Source: Diphasiastrum complanatum (taxonomy: Eukaryota > Streptophyta > Lycopodiopsida > Lycopodiales > Lycopodiaceae). From it: a stretch of 64,000 bases of DNA. The stretch's first letter is position 1, and every line of letters begins with the position of its first letter. Below are positions 55,808 through 64,000 of this stretch, piece after piece. A model generated the notes under the pieces. The model had not been told where the DNA came from, searched no databases, and saw nothing but the letters and a program-made list of their open reading frames with translations. The stretch is from assembly GCA_029204225.1 (NCBI GenBank), contig CM055098.1, forward strand, positions 2,293,106 through 2,357,105. Reading direction: 5' to 3'. The translations under genes were made by a program, and so were the position numbers.

Positions 55808-55828
55808 CTCTCTTTCTCCTCTCTCTCC
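55229..55828 (+). repeat. G-family LTR, copy B, 5' part
   Basis: Same start and landmarks as copy A, with a single (TC)n tract at about 55722-55805. C4 is inserted at 55829; the LTR continues at 60733-60806. Confidence 0.85.
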
Positions 55829-56142
55829 TCACACGTTTGGGATGCCCTACACATGTACTTTTGATCTCCTAAGCCCAATAATACCATAAAGATCAGACTA
55901 GCATTGATTGACAATAGGAAAGCTGGTCATACAAGAAATATTATTGTGTTACAAGCAAGATTTGTCAACAAAACATGAAACTAAGCACAATAAATGCCTT
56001 AACTTGGCTAGAGAGAGAATATGAAAATACAAACATTTTAATCTAAGATGGATCTTTTACTAAGCCAAAAGAGCTCAATTCATCTTTGGCATTTTTAGGA
56101 CCCCTACTCACAACATTAACTAGATTTTTCAATATTTCAACA
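55829..56142 (-). repeat. C4 3' LTR, internally deleted
   Basis: 314 bp. It starts on the minus strand TGTTGAAATATTGAAAAATC and agrees with both ends of the 612-bp 5' LTR, lacking its middle ~300 bp and the final TTCAACA. Confidence 0.85.
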
Positions 56143-56156
56143 CTCCTCCTAAAAAA
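56143..56156 (-). other. C4 polypurine tract
   Basis: TTTTTTAGGAGGAG on the minus strand, next to the LTR. Confidence 0.7.
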
Positions 56157-56160
56157 GTAT

Positions 56161-57135
56161 CTAATGTGGTTCAAGCATCGATCTTGAGATAAGACCAAGA
56201 TTAGATCTATGCTTTGAGAAGGTACTTTTGCAAAGTGGCTTTGTCAGAAGATCAGCAATACATGAAGATGTGTTGACGTGTTCCAAGTTGATTTCACCTC
56301 CAATGAGCTTTTCCCTTACAAAATGGTGTGCCACTTCTATATGCTTGCTTCTTGCATGAAAAATAGGATTGTTTGCAAGAGCTTGGGCCGATATGTTGTC
56401 GCACTTGATCAAGGGAAGATCATCCTCTTTGATGCACTTTAGCTCCATGATTAGCCTCTTGATCCAAAGCACCTCTTTAGTTGTTGTAGTGAGTGCTTTG
56501 TACTCGGACTCACAAGAAGATAGAGATATCGTATCTTGCTTCTTTGAAAGCCAAGACACAAGATTGCCTCCAAGAAATATAGTATATGCATTAATGGACT
56601 TTCGATCCATCTTATCACATGCAAAATCGGAATCCGAATAGCCAACAATGGTTAGATCTTCATTCTTGTACAATAAACCATAATCTTGAGTAGAAGATAC
56701 ATATCTTAGAACTCTCTTGGCCATCTTCCAATGTTGGATCTTAGGATCTTGCATAAATTGACTCAATTTGTGCACACAATAGCTCAAATCGGGTCTAGTG
56801 ATAGTAAGCCAAATTAAAGAGCCTATAAGACTCCTATAAAGTGTGATGTCCTCGAAGGATCTTTCATCACCTTTAATAGGATCTTTTACATGTTGCTCCA
56901 TGGGAGTATCTATGCCTTTACAATTTTGCATATTGAATTTTCTCAACATAGAAAAGACATATCTAGATTGACAAATAAAAGCATACTCTTCATGAAAATC
57001 AATCTCAAGGCCTAAAATGTAATGGATCTCTCCTAGATCTTGCATTTTAAATTCTCTTCCTAATGCATCTTTAGTTTCTTGAACTAGCATCAAACAACTT
57101 CCACTAAGAATAATGTCATCTGGCATAGATTAGAA
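56161..57135 (-). pseudogene. C4 RT C-terminal part and RNase H
   Basis: Open on the minus strand from about 57126 to 56161. It begins at the YxDD region, where one extra base shifts the frame, then KMQDLGEIHYILGLEIDFHE, RSLIGSLIWLTITRPDLSYC, RNase H with SDSDFACD, SLSSCESEYKAL, DNISAQALANNP, KHIEVAHHF and LTKPL. The domain itself is nearly intact; it is cut off from upstream pol. Confidence 0.9.
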
Positions 57136-57296
57136 GAATGACAATATTACGACCATCAAACTTTAAGTACATAGAAGGATCATAGTCACTAAGCACAAAT
57201 CCTAATGAAAGTAGAAAGTTGTTGAGTCTTGAATACCATGATCTAGGTGTTTGCTTCAAGCCATAAAGACTTATAAATAGCAAACACACCTGAGAT
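57136..57296 (-). other. C4 decayed RT middle
   Basis: Short, multiply shifted stretch between the two RT parts; traces of the Copia RT palm (YGLKQTPR-type text near 57250), but much of it is deleted. Confidence 0.5.
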
Positions 57297-57626
57297 TTAT
57301 CCTTGATAAATCCTTGAGGTTTCTATAGCACATAATCTTGCCTTGTACTTGTCGATGGAGCCATCATGATTATACTTGATCTTGAACACCCACTTGCATC
57401 CAATGATATGCATGTTAGGTGGTGGATCCACTAGCTCCCATGTGTGGTTGGTGATCAAGGCATCATATTCAATCTTCATGGCCTCATACCACTCCTTGGT
57501 ATTGAGGGCTCCTTGGACATCTTTGGGCTCCTCATGAGAAACAAAATAAGCATAAGTGGAATCAAGATCCACTTGTTTTCCTTTGTCATCATAAGTGAGC
57601 CTCTTAGGCTCGGATCTCTCCCTCAT
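57297..57626 (-). pseudogene. C4 linker and RT N-terminus
   Basis: Minus strand: KRLTYDDKGKQVDLDSTYAY linker, then EWYEAMKIEYDALITNHTWE, MHIIGCKWVFKIKYNHDGSI and DKYKARL, the start of a Copia RT, then a frame change and stop. Confidence 0.85.
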
Positions 57627-58090
57627 GGATCTTCTAGGAGTGAAAATCCGAGGACTTCCATCTCAAATATTGACTCCTCCATATGTTGATTGTCTTCAAT
57701 AACAAAAGGTGATAGATTTTGAGGTTGCTTGATCTCGGCCCCTCCAAGATTGTACTTTTCTTCTTCATGAAAAACTACATCTCTACTATCAATTACTTTA
57801 GAAGTAGAGAGCATGTAGATTCGATAGGCTTTCTTGTTGGATGAATATCCAACTATTACTCCTTTGTTTGCACAAGGATCATCCTTCTTTCTCGTTTCCA
57901 AGGGAATATGGACAAAGCAAATGCATCCAAATACTCTAAGGTGTTCAACCTTAGAGTGCTTTATATGGTGACTTTCCTCCAAGTGCAACATGAGGGAGTT
58001 GATTGCAAAGATAGTTTGAACAATTGATGGCCTCACCCCAAAAGTCTTTTGGCAAGGATGCCTCAATTCTCATGGTTTTGGCACATTCTC
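57623..58090 (-). pseudogene. C4 integrase C-terminal region
   Basis: Minus strand: HSKVEHLRVFGCICFVHIPL, GVIVGYSSNKKAYRIYMLST and SRDVVFHEEEKY. The catalytic core is largely deleted; only decayed traces are visible between 58090 and 58300. Confidence 0.8.
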
Positions 58091-58308
58091 ACAAGGTTCT
58101 ATTCTTTCTTTCAGCCACCCATTTTGAGATGGTGTTTATGCACGAGAAAACTCCCTTTTAATGCCTTCAAGCTCACAATAATCATGAAATTTATTGGAAG
58201 TGTACTCACCACCTCCATCACTTCTAAGAATCTTGATTTTGTATGAAAATTGCTTTTCAACTAGAGCTTTGAACTTTAGGAAATAGTCAAACACCATAGA
58301 CTTTGAAG

Positions 58309-58758
58309 CTAGAAGATATAATCAAGTAAATTTGCTGTGTAGATGGGCTTCTTGGCTCCTTCATAAGGTGACGTGGATGAAAAAGAATGCTTGGAGCTAA
58401 ACATATGTGAGGAAGCTCCACTGTTGATATACCATGAACCATCCTTCTTGAAAGGTAATGAAGAAAAACTCGAAACCCTAAGAGATCCCTCTCCATCACT
58501 TGCATGAGCATCTTCCTTCTCTTCATTAGAAATGTTGGCTTGCTTAAATTGACTCTTCTTCTTGAAGCAAATGGTGGCATAATGCCCCTTCTTGCCACAA
58601 AAAAAACACTTGATGTTTTTCTTCTTCTTCTTGGATGTGGAAGCTTGAGAGGACTCATCCTCTTCTCCTTTCTCCTTGGAAATAAGATTGTTCTTGCTTG
58701 AAGAGGGTTGGTGTTGATTCTTACTTCTTGTCTTTGTTAAAGAGAGCTTTACCATCAA
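58309..58758 (-). pseudogene. C4 zinc knuckle and protease start
   Basis: Minus strand: basic Ser/Lys-rich part, zinc knuckle CFFCGKKGHYATICFKKK, and protease start WYINSGASSHMFSS. The protease active-site Asp, normally in W(Y/I)xDSGAS, is Asn here. The frame ends at about 58309, where the element is deleted. Confidence 0.85.
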
Positions 58759-59365
58759 TGTTGAGAGACAGTCTCTCCATTTTCAAGAGTTTATACTCTT
58801 GTCTTGATTCTTCAGAAATGAGCACACTTTGGAGTGCTTCCAAACTTGGTAACTCCTCCTTAATGGCATAACTCTGAACAAGGTTGTCATATTCCTCCTT
58901 TAACCCATTAAGTATGACTTGAACAAGTTCATTTTGGTTGATGGAGTCTCCTATGCATGACAATTCTCTATGGAGGTCTTTAACTCTCATTACATAAGCT
59001 GAAGCACATTCATCACTTCTTTGTACACTTTGAAAAATTTGGTTTCTTAGTGTTAGAAGTCTAGAAGTATTCTTTGCCTCATAGATGGACTTGAGAGTAT
59101 CCCAAGCATCTTTGGCATTAGTACAAGCACCAATTTCTCTTAAGATGTCATTTGAGACATTCATTTTAATATAATGCAGAGCCATCCTAGCTCTCTTTTT
59201 GTACTTCAAAATTTCTTGAGGAATTTGTGGTTCTTCTTCAATACCAAGTACAATATCCATCACATCTTGTAGTATTAAGACAGGTTCCATCCTAACCTTC
59301 CAAATTGAGTAATTGGAGGTTGACAATCTTTCACTTGCTTATAATAGAAAGACACCCATTGAGGT
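58721..59365 (-). pseudogene. C4 gag
   Basis: Minus strand from ATG near 59365, with a stop ten codons in (TAA after FLL), then open to 58721: NYSIWKVRMEPVLILQDVMD, SRLLTLRNQIFQSVQRSDEC, NQNELVQVILNGLKEEYDNL. A frame change near 58740 separates it from the zinc knuckle. Typical Copia Gag (UBN2 type). Confidence 0.85.
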
Positions 59366-60107
59366 CATAAAGAATGATGGAAATAAAAAAAGATGGATGA
59401 AAAAATTGCTTATCTTCTCACTGTAGGAACCAATCAAGGGCTAAAAACCCAAATCCTATATAAGACAAAGCAAAAAACTGTGAGATAGATCTCACTAGCT
59501 TGACAATTTCTCTAAAACAAGATTTCAATCATAAAAAAAGATGAAGTATGGCAAAAGTTATGGTTCTCTGAATTTCACACGTGTGAAATACTCCAAAAAA
59601 GTCAAATTGACTCAAATACAATCTATTTGTATGACACAATTTGCCTAGAACTATAAATTTTGTCTAAATCACATATAGATGAGATTTGTCAACTTCTGGA
59701 TGATTTTTGTGATCATTTAAGCAATAAATGACATGTACTCACGATTTGCCACAGGTCTAGGCGCCCTACCTACGACTCTTCAAAAGCTTATAACTTTTGA
59801 TTGGCTTATCCAACTGTCATGATTCAAATTGCATCAAATTCTACCATTTCTAGCTTCCTAGTGGGCTAATTTGCATGAAATTTGGATCTAAGGTGAGAGA
59901 GAACCACCAAACTGAAAATGGGCAGATTTCACACATGCCAGCACCAGAAATTCTGTACAGTACCTGATCTGGACCATTCAAAGTGGTTTGAAGCTCTAAA
60001 TCACCAGAAAACTGCAAACTAGCTAGAAAGAATCTAGACAATTCCTAGCTTGAAATCTGATCAAATCTGCAAACTTTTTGATTAGATTTGCTTGTAAATC
60101 TTAGGTA
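59366..60107 (-). other. C4 leader
   Basis: Non-coding, includes Copia leader text such as the AAAAGCTTATAACTTTTGAT region at 59788. Confidence 0.6.
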
Positions 60108-60120
60108 GGCTCTGATACCA
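60108..60120 (-). other. C4 primer-binding site (tRNA-iMet)
   Basis: Minus strand TGGTATCAGAGCC next to the LTR end. Confidence 0.92.
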
Positions 60121-60732
60121 TGTTGAATTCACACGTGTGGGATGCCCTACACATGTACTTTTGATCTCCTAAGCCCAATAATACCATAAAGATCAGACTA
60201 GCATTGATTGACAATAGGAAAGCTGAACATACAAGAAATATTATTGTGTTACAAGCAAGATCTGTCAACAAAACATGAAACTAAGCACAATAAATGCCTC
60301 AACTCGGCTAGAGAGAGAATATGAAAGTACAAACTCGAGTAGAGAGAGAGGGCACAAAAAGCTTAGTCTCCAAATTTGCATTACACACAAATTGCATCAT
60401 TTTCTCAATGAGAGTACATCACATATATATAGATCCATGGACTCTCCTCCTACTTTGAGTTGAATTGGAGTTATGAATCCACCTCTCAAGCTATCTAGAC
60501 TTATTCCAGCCACCTCACTGTGTCTAATTGTGTCACCTAGTCTTTTCATGCATTAAATGTGGCATGCAAAGTACAAATGACAATTCCTATGGTAGCTCGA
60601 GTTTCTACTTCTACCTACCTTGAATATTTTATTCTAAGATGGGTCTTTACTAAGTCAAAAGAGCTCAATTCATCTTTGGCATTTTTAGGACCCCTACTAA
60701 CAACATTAGATAGATTTTTCAATATTTCAACA
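60121..60732 (-). repeat. C4 5' LTR
   Basis: 612 bp on the minus strand, TGTTGAAATATTGAAAAATC to CACACGTGTGAATTCAACA. It contains the middle part that the 3' LTR copies lack. Confidence 0.9.
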
Positions 60733-60806
60733 CTCTCTTCTTGCTATGCAGGTGAAGGCGAGATTGCCGCTCCCAGCGACCCCTATGCTACATCGACGAC
60801 ACAACA
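60733..60806 (+). repeat. G-family LTR copy B, 3' end
   Basis: CTCTCTTCTTGCTATGCAGG through CTATGCTACATCGACGACAC to ACAACA. Continuation of 55229-55828 across C4. No PBS follows, as expected for a 3' or solo LTR. Confidence 0.85.
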
Positions 60807-60908
60807 GTGTAGAGGGGGTGGAATGGGTTATTCGAAGAAGCAAAGGGAGGAAGTGTAGGAAATTAAAGAGTGGTGTCGAAGATGGAAGGAGGTGAGGGAG
60901 GTGAGAGG
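60807..60908 (+). other. Short unique spacer
   Basis: Purine-rich, GGAAGGAGGTGAGGGAGGTG near its end; no assignable function. Confidence 0.4.
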
Positions 60909-61557
60909 TGTGAAAGATTCAACTAGTTTAGTCATATTTGCTACATTTTTATATTTGATAAATTGAGGCCAACTTTATATTAGACTTAGAATCTGACTTT
61001 TCAAAGTTCATTAGTCTAAATTTCATTTGAATAAACATTTTTTGAAAGTGTGGAAAAGTTAGAAGTCGAGTTTGAGTAGATTCAAATTTAAATGTTGGGT
61101 ACATTGAATCTAGACCCAAAAATTGTAGGGTTTACATTTTGGAGGGAAAGCCAAGTGGCCCAATAGGGTTTGGACCTGTTATAAAAGGATGTAAGTCATG
61201 GAGAGACATATCTTCTCTCTTTTCTATCTCATTTCATGTTTATACATAGTTCTCTTGGGTTCTACTATCCATTGGTGCACTATACTTGTGATTGTTTGCA
61301 GTTCTATGTGTAGAATGATTTATATTTGCTATTTTCGCATCCACACGTGAAAAATATAGTAGCTTGTTGGTTTTGTATGAATAGCAACAGTACTTTATGA
61401 TTTGTTTCATGTCTGATCAAGTTCTATTAGAGTTTGCATCTCATTCATAGAGTAGATGGTGATCTTTTTACATTTGCAGGATTGTTGATTTGTTCTCTTT
61501 CTAAACCCAAGATTTAGTTTATGGATTTGGATCGTCATTGATCTGAATTCTTTCACA
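60909..61557 (+). repeat. C5 5' LTR
   Basis: 649 bp, TGTGAAAGATTCAACTAG to GAATTCTTTCACA. Clearly more diverged from the C3 LTRs than these are from each other. Confidence 0.92.
61180..61186 (+). promoter_or_regulatory. TATA box of the C5 LTR
   Basis: TATAAAA in CTGTTATAAAAGGATG, aligned with 43264. Confidence 0.55.
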
Positions 61558-61569
61558 TGTTATCAGAGC
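61558..61569 (+). other. C5 primer-binding site, one mismatch
   Basis: TGTTATCAGAGC; the usual Copia site is TGGTATCAGAGC. Confidence 0.85.
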
Positions 61570-62154
61570 TTTTGTTTCAAGTTATGGAGAAAACCATATA
61601 TATCAATGGTTTAGTGAAGATATCAAGGCTAGAGCATGCTAGACAGGATTCTACACCAAAATCGAGTTTCTTGCATTTGTAAATTGGATCTTTTGTAGAT
61701 CAAAACCTTATATAGTTTATAAACTTGATCAATTCCAATTTTTGAATTCACATATAGGATTTGGACAATTTTTGGATCATTAGATCAGCCTTATTGGTGG
61801 CTAATAGATTGCAAATCAGATTCTTAGCATTTGCATGTAGATTTGGAATAATCATTTTTTTGTGATTTTGTCAAAACCCTAATTTTGATTGGATCTCTAG
61901 ATTGTGAGGTTATTGAGCTTCATTTGAGTGTGTTTGAATCTTAGGAACTGGCAAGAGTCATTAGATTGAGGATAGATCATAGGTTGATCAAGATTTCTAC
62001 ATTCTATGTGTTGATTTGCTAGATACAAGTGCTAGAAGAGAATTATTGAGTAGTTTCAAATCCTTGTGATTTCTTTTGAAAACATTTGTTGTTTTTCAAA
62101 GGAGTGCTTTGTGCATTGAAACAAGTTGTAAGAGAAGATTAGGTCATTGCTACA
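61570..62154 (+). other. C5 leader
   Basis: Matches the C3 leader 43652-44239 along its length. Confidence 0.75.
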
Positions 62155-63068
62155 TGGCAACATCAAGTGGAGTCATGTTGGAAGCCAATGATAGGCTTAC
62201 CTCAAGTAACTATTCATTGTGGAAAGTAAGGATGGAATCACTTCTTGAGATGAATGATATTTTGGATATTGCTGTAGTTTTGGAGGAGAGACCTGCACAC
62301 AACAAGATCAAGTGAGGTATGATAAGAGGGCCAAATGGGCTCTACACATGATTAAGATGAATGTTACCAATGAGCTTCTCAAGGAGGTTGGTAAGAGTAT
62401 TTCATCTAAGGATGCTTGAGATTCATTGAAGAAGCTTTATGAATCCAAGTCTGCTTCTAGAGTGTTGACTCTAGGAAGGCAAATCTTTTCTTATTTGAAA
62501 AAGAGTGAAGAAAGTCCCAACACTTTTGTTTTGAGGATGAAAGCATTGAATGATGAATTGGTTTGCATTGATGAGAGTATTAAGGAAGGAGATCTTGTTC
62601 AAGTTATTCTTAATGGATTGTTAGATGCTCATGCTAACATTGTTCAAAGTATTGCTATTCAAAAGACTTTTCCAATTTTGATGGATTTTGAAGAGATCTT
62701 GATCAATGAAGAATATAGGCTTCAAGCAAGAGGTGGATCTACATCAACACTTCAAGTGGAGGCTATGTTCACAAAGGGCAAATACAAGCGCAAAATCAAA
62801 AGTAAGTGCTCTAAATAGCAAGATCAAGTGAATGCTTTTTCAAGTGGCAAAAAGAAGGATAGATCAAAGCTCAAGTGCTTCTATTGTGGCATCAAAGGAC
62901 ACTTTGCAAGTGAGTGCTACAAGAAGAAGTGAGATCAAGAAGACAAGCAAGGTAATCTTACTTTTGATAAGGATGGTTTGGATGTTCAAGATGCAAATGA
63001 TGATGCTTTTGTGATGTCTTCATGTATGCTTGCTAATGATGGAGATCTAGATCCTTGATGGATTGATA
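62155..63068 (+). pseudogene. C5 gag and protease start (broken)
   Basis: ATG at 62155, SSNYSLWKVRMESLLEMNDI, frame change near 62300, stop at 62418, then SRVLTLGRQIFSYLKKSEES, DAHANIVQSIAIQKTFPILM, a stop at 62816, zinc knuckle CFYCGIKGHFASECYKKK followed by a stop, and the protease start, where TGG (Trp) has become TGA. Follows C3 residue for residue but is dead at several places. Confidence 0.88.
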
Positions 63069-63230
63069 AGGTTCGATGATCTCGCGTCGTAGTAGCCCTC
63101 CTGCCTGGCAACAAGGGTTAGAATGCTAGGATAGGCACCTAACTATACAAAGATGCTACTTTTAGTTATTTAACTACTTTCCTTAACTCTATTCACCACT
63201 AACTACCCGCCTTTAACTCTACTCCTCGTA
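63069..63230 (-). repeat. F-family LTR end fragment, minus strand
   Basis: Reverse complement resembles 2590-2760: TAACTCTACTCC context, GTAGCATCTTTGTATAGTTA, GGTGCCTATCC...TCTAACCCTTGTTG and GCAGGAGGGCTACTACGACG. The last ~20 bp before C5 (GTTCGATGATCTCGCG on the plus strand) differ from the F1 LTR ends and may be the true end or the following PBS region. Confidence 0.65.
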
Positions 63231-64000
63231 GGACCTTTTGACTGGTATTTGGACAAGAATGCAATATTTTCCTTTATGATCCTGTGAATTTGACACTCAA
63301 TTCTCCTTGGATTTAACTCTATTGTTAAGCCCAACAAGCCTCCAATGTTGGGGCATGCCAATATATGCATAGAACAATACCGTGGTTGAAACATGGACTT
63401 CTCTTTGAGATTACTAGTGGACACCTCTTTTCCTGGTGGAGGATATCAACCTAAAAAATTTGTAGAAAGCTGGAACTAGCCAATCTATCCAAATTAAATT
63501 GGATGGAACCCAATTCAAGCTGATCTATCAAGCTCCATAATAGTAGCACGTTACTTGATTAGCTTCTCGTGGATGTAGTAAGACTACCCACCTTCTTAAT
63601 GCACAATGAATCAATAGTATGTGCAATGAATCAATACTATATTGTGCAATGTCGTCTGTTCCTCAAGTACGTGTCAATACAAAATTCCTCTTGGGAAAGT
63701 ATGCAAAGCACCAAATACAAAGATTATGAGTATTATTACATATTATGAAGAACCACAATTTACGTTATATGACCACCACTTTCAGAAAATAGAATCAGTA
63801 CATAAGGTGACAGGTTTCATTGAGATTCTTATTTCAGCTAAAAAATATTCACTTTCACTTAAAAAGGTGATAAGATACAAACTGAGCTGAAATTGTCGAG
63901 CCTTTCATACAACTCCAGCGAAGAGATGCATTAACTAAATCAGTCTACTGTGATCACTGCTTACACAAAGTATTCTGATGGTCACAAACCATTTGGACTA
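63231..64000. other. No gene recognised
   Basis: Sequence to the right edge shows no family motif in any frame. Confidence 0.45.

Larger units (their letters stand above)
55829..60732 (-). mobile_element. Copia element C4, minus strand, degenerate
   Basis: About 4.9 kb between two parts of one G LTR. On the minus strand: 5' LTR (60732-60121), PBS, leader, gag, zinc knuckle/protease start, deletion, integrase tail, RT start, gap, RT end plus RNase H, PPT, 3' LTR. Flanks on both sides are CTCTC-type, a plausible target duplication inside a TC-rich region. The gag and lineage are close to C1 (LILQDVMDIV in both). Confidence 0.88.
60909..63068 (+). mobile_element. Copia element C5 (C3 family), 5' half only
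   Basis: LTR, PBS, leader and gag of the same family as C3, more decayed. It breaks off at the protease start (GATCCTTGATGGATTGATAA) where F-family LTR sequence begins on the opposite strand. Confidence 0.9.

Overview
The window is nuclear DNA of a land plant with a large, repeat-dense genome. The evidence is one intact intron-containing gene of the plant ERD7/senescence-associated family, at least five plant-type Ty1/Copia copies, Ty3/gypsy and LINE relics, tRNA-iMet and tRNA-Asp primer sites, and long (TC)n tracts. I see no bacterial or viral gene organisation. The species cannot be fixed from sequence alone; the long GA/TC tracts would fit a fern or another large-genome plant, but that is a guess.

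Host genes. (1) An ERD7-like gene lies at 26219-27780 (+): two exons, one GT-AG intron of 311 bp, 416 codons. Its 5' flank holds tandem ~185-bp repeats, each with a CACGTG G-box. (2) The C-terminal exons of an OB-fold/zinc-ribbon single-stranded-DNA-binding type protein (RPA70/MEIOB-like) lie at 14314-15646 (-). A Copia element landed inside one of its exons. A later inversion then cut that element's 3' LTR in two and carried the far half, with the first 8 bases of the exon, to 22270-22760 in opposite orientation.

Left part (1-11300): an LTR element, here called family F (1952-5225), with two LTRs and an unfamiliar ORF and no pol; a minus-strand gag-like relic of a related family, here called G (5226-7345); Copia RT and gypsy integrase/chromodomain scraps; and two tracts rich in TTGCGG/CCGCAA. 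Middle (15647-39000): the split Copia element, a G-family LTR with a GA tract, the ERD7-like gene, a LINE zinc-binding relic, a Copia remnant, a long decayed ORF of the F/G group (33300-36990) and a gypsy gag relic.

Right part (39950-63230): nested retrotransposons. An old Copia element (41987-50517) is interrupted by a younger one (42989-48949) with near-identical LTRs, a perfect GTGTG target duplication, and its reverse transcriptase replaced by about 1 kb of unrelated sequence. Next come two LTR-end/tRNA-Asp PBS/leader modules of family G, a G 3' end and LTR, a ~1.39-kb tandem duplication, a minus-strand Copia inserted in the TC-rich part of the G LTR (55829-60732), and a truncated Copia (60909-63068) abutting an F-family LTR fragment. 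Nothing here is an operon; the layout records successive transposition, deletion, duplication and inversion around two host genes.
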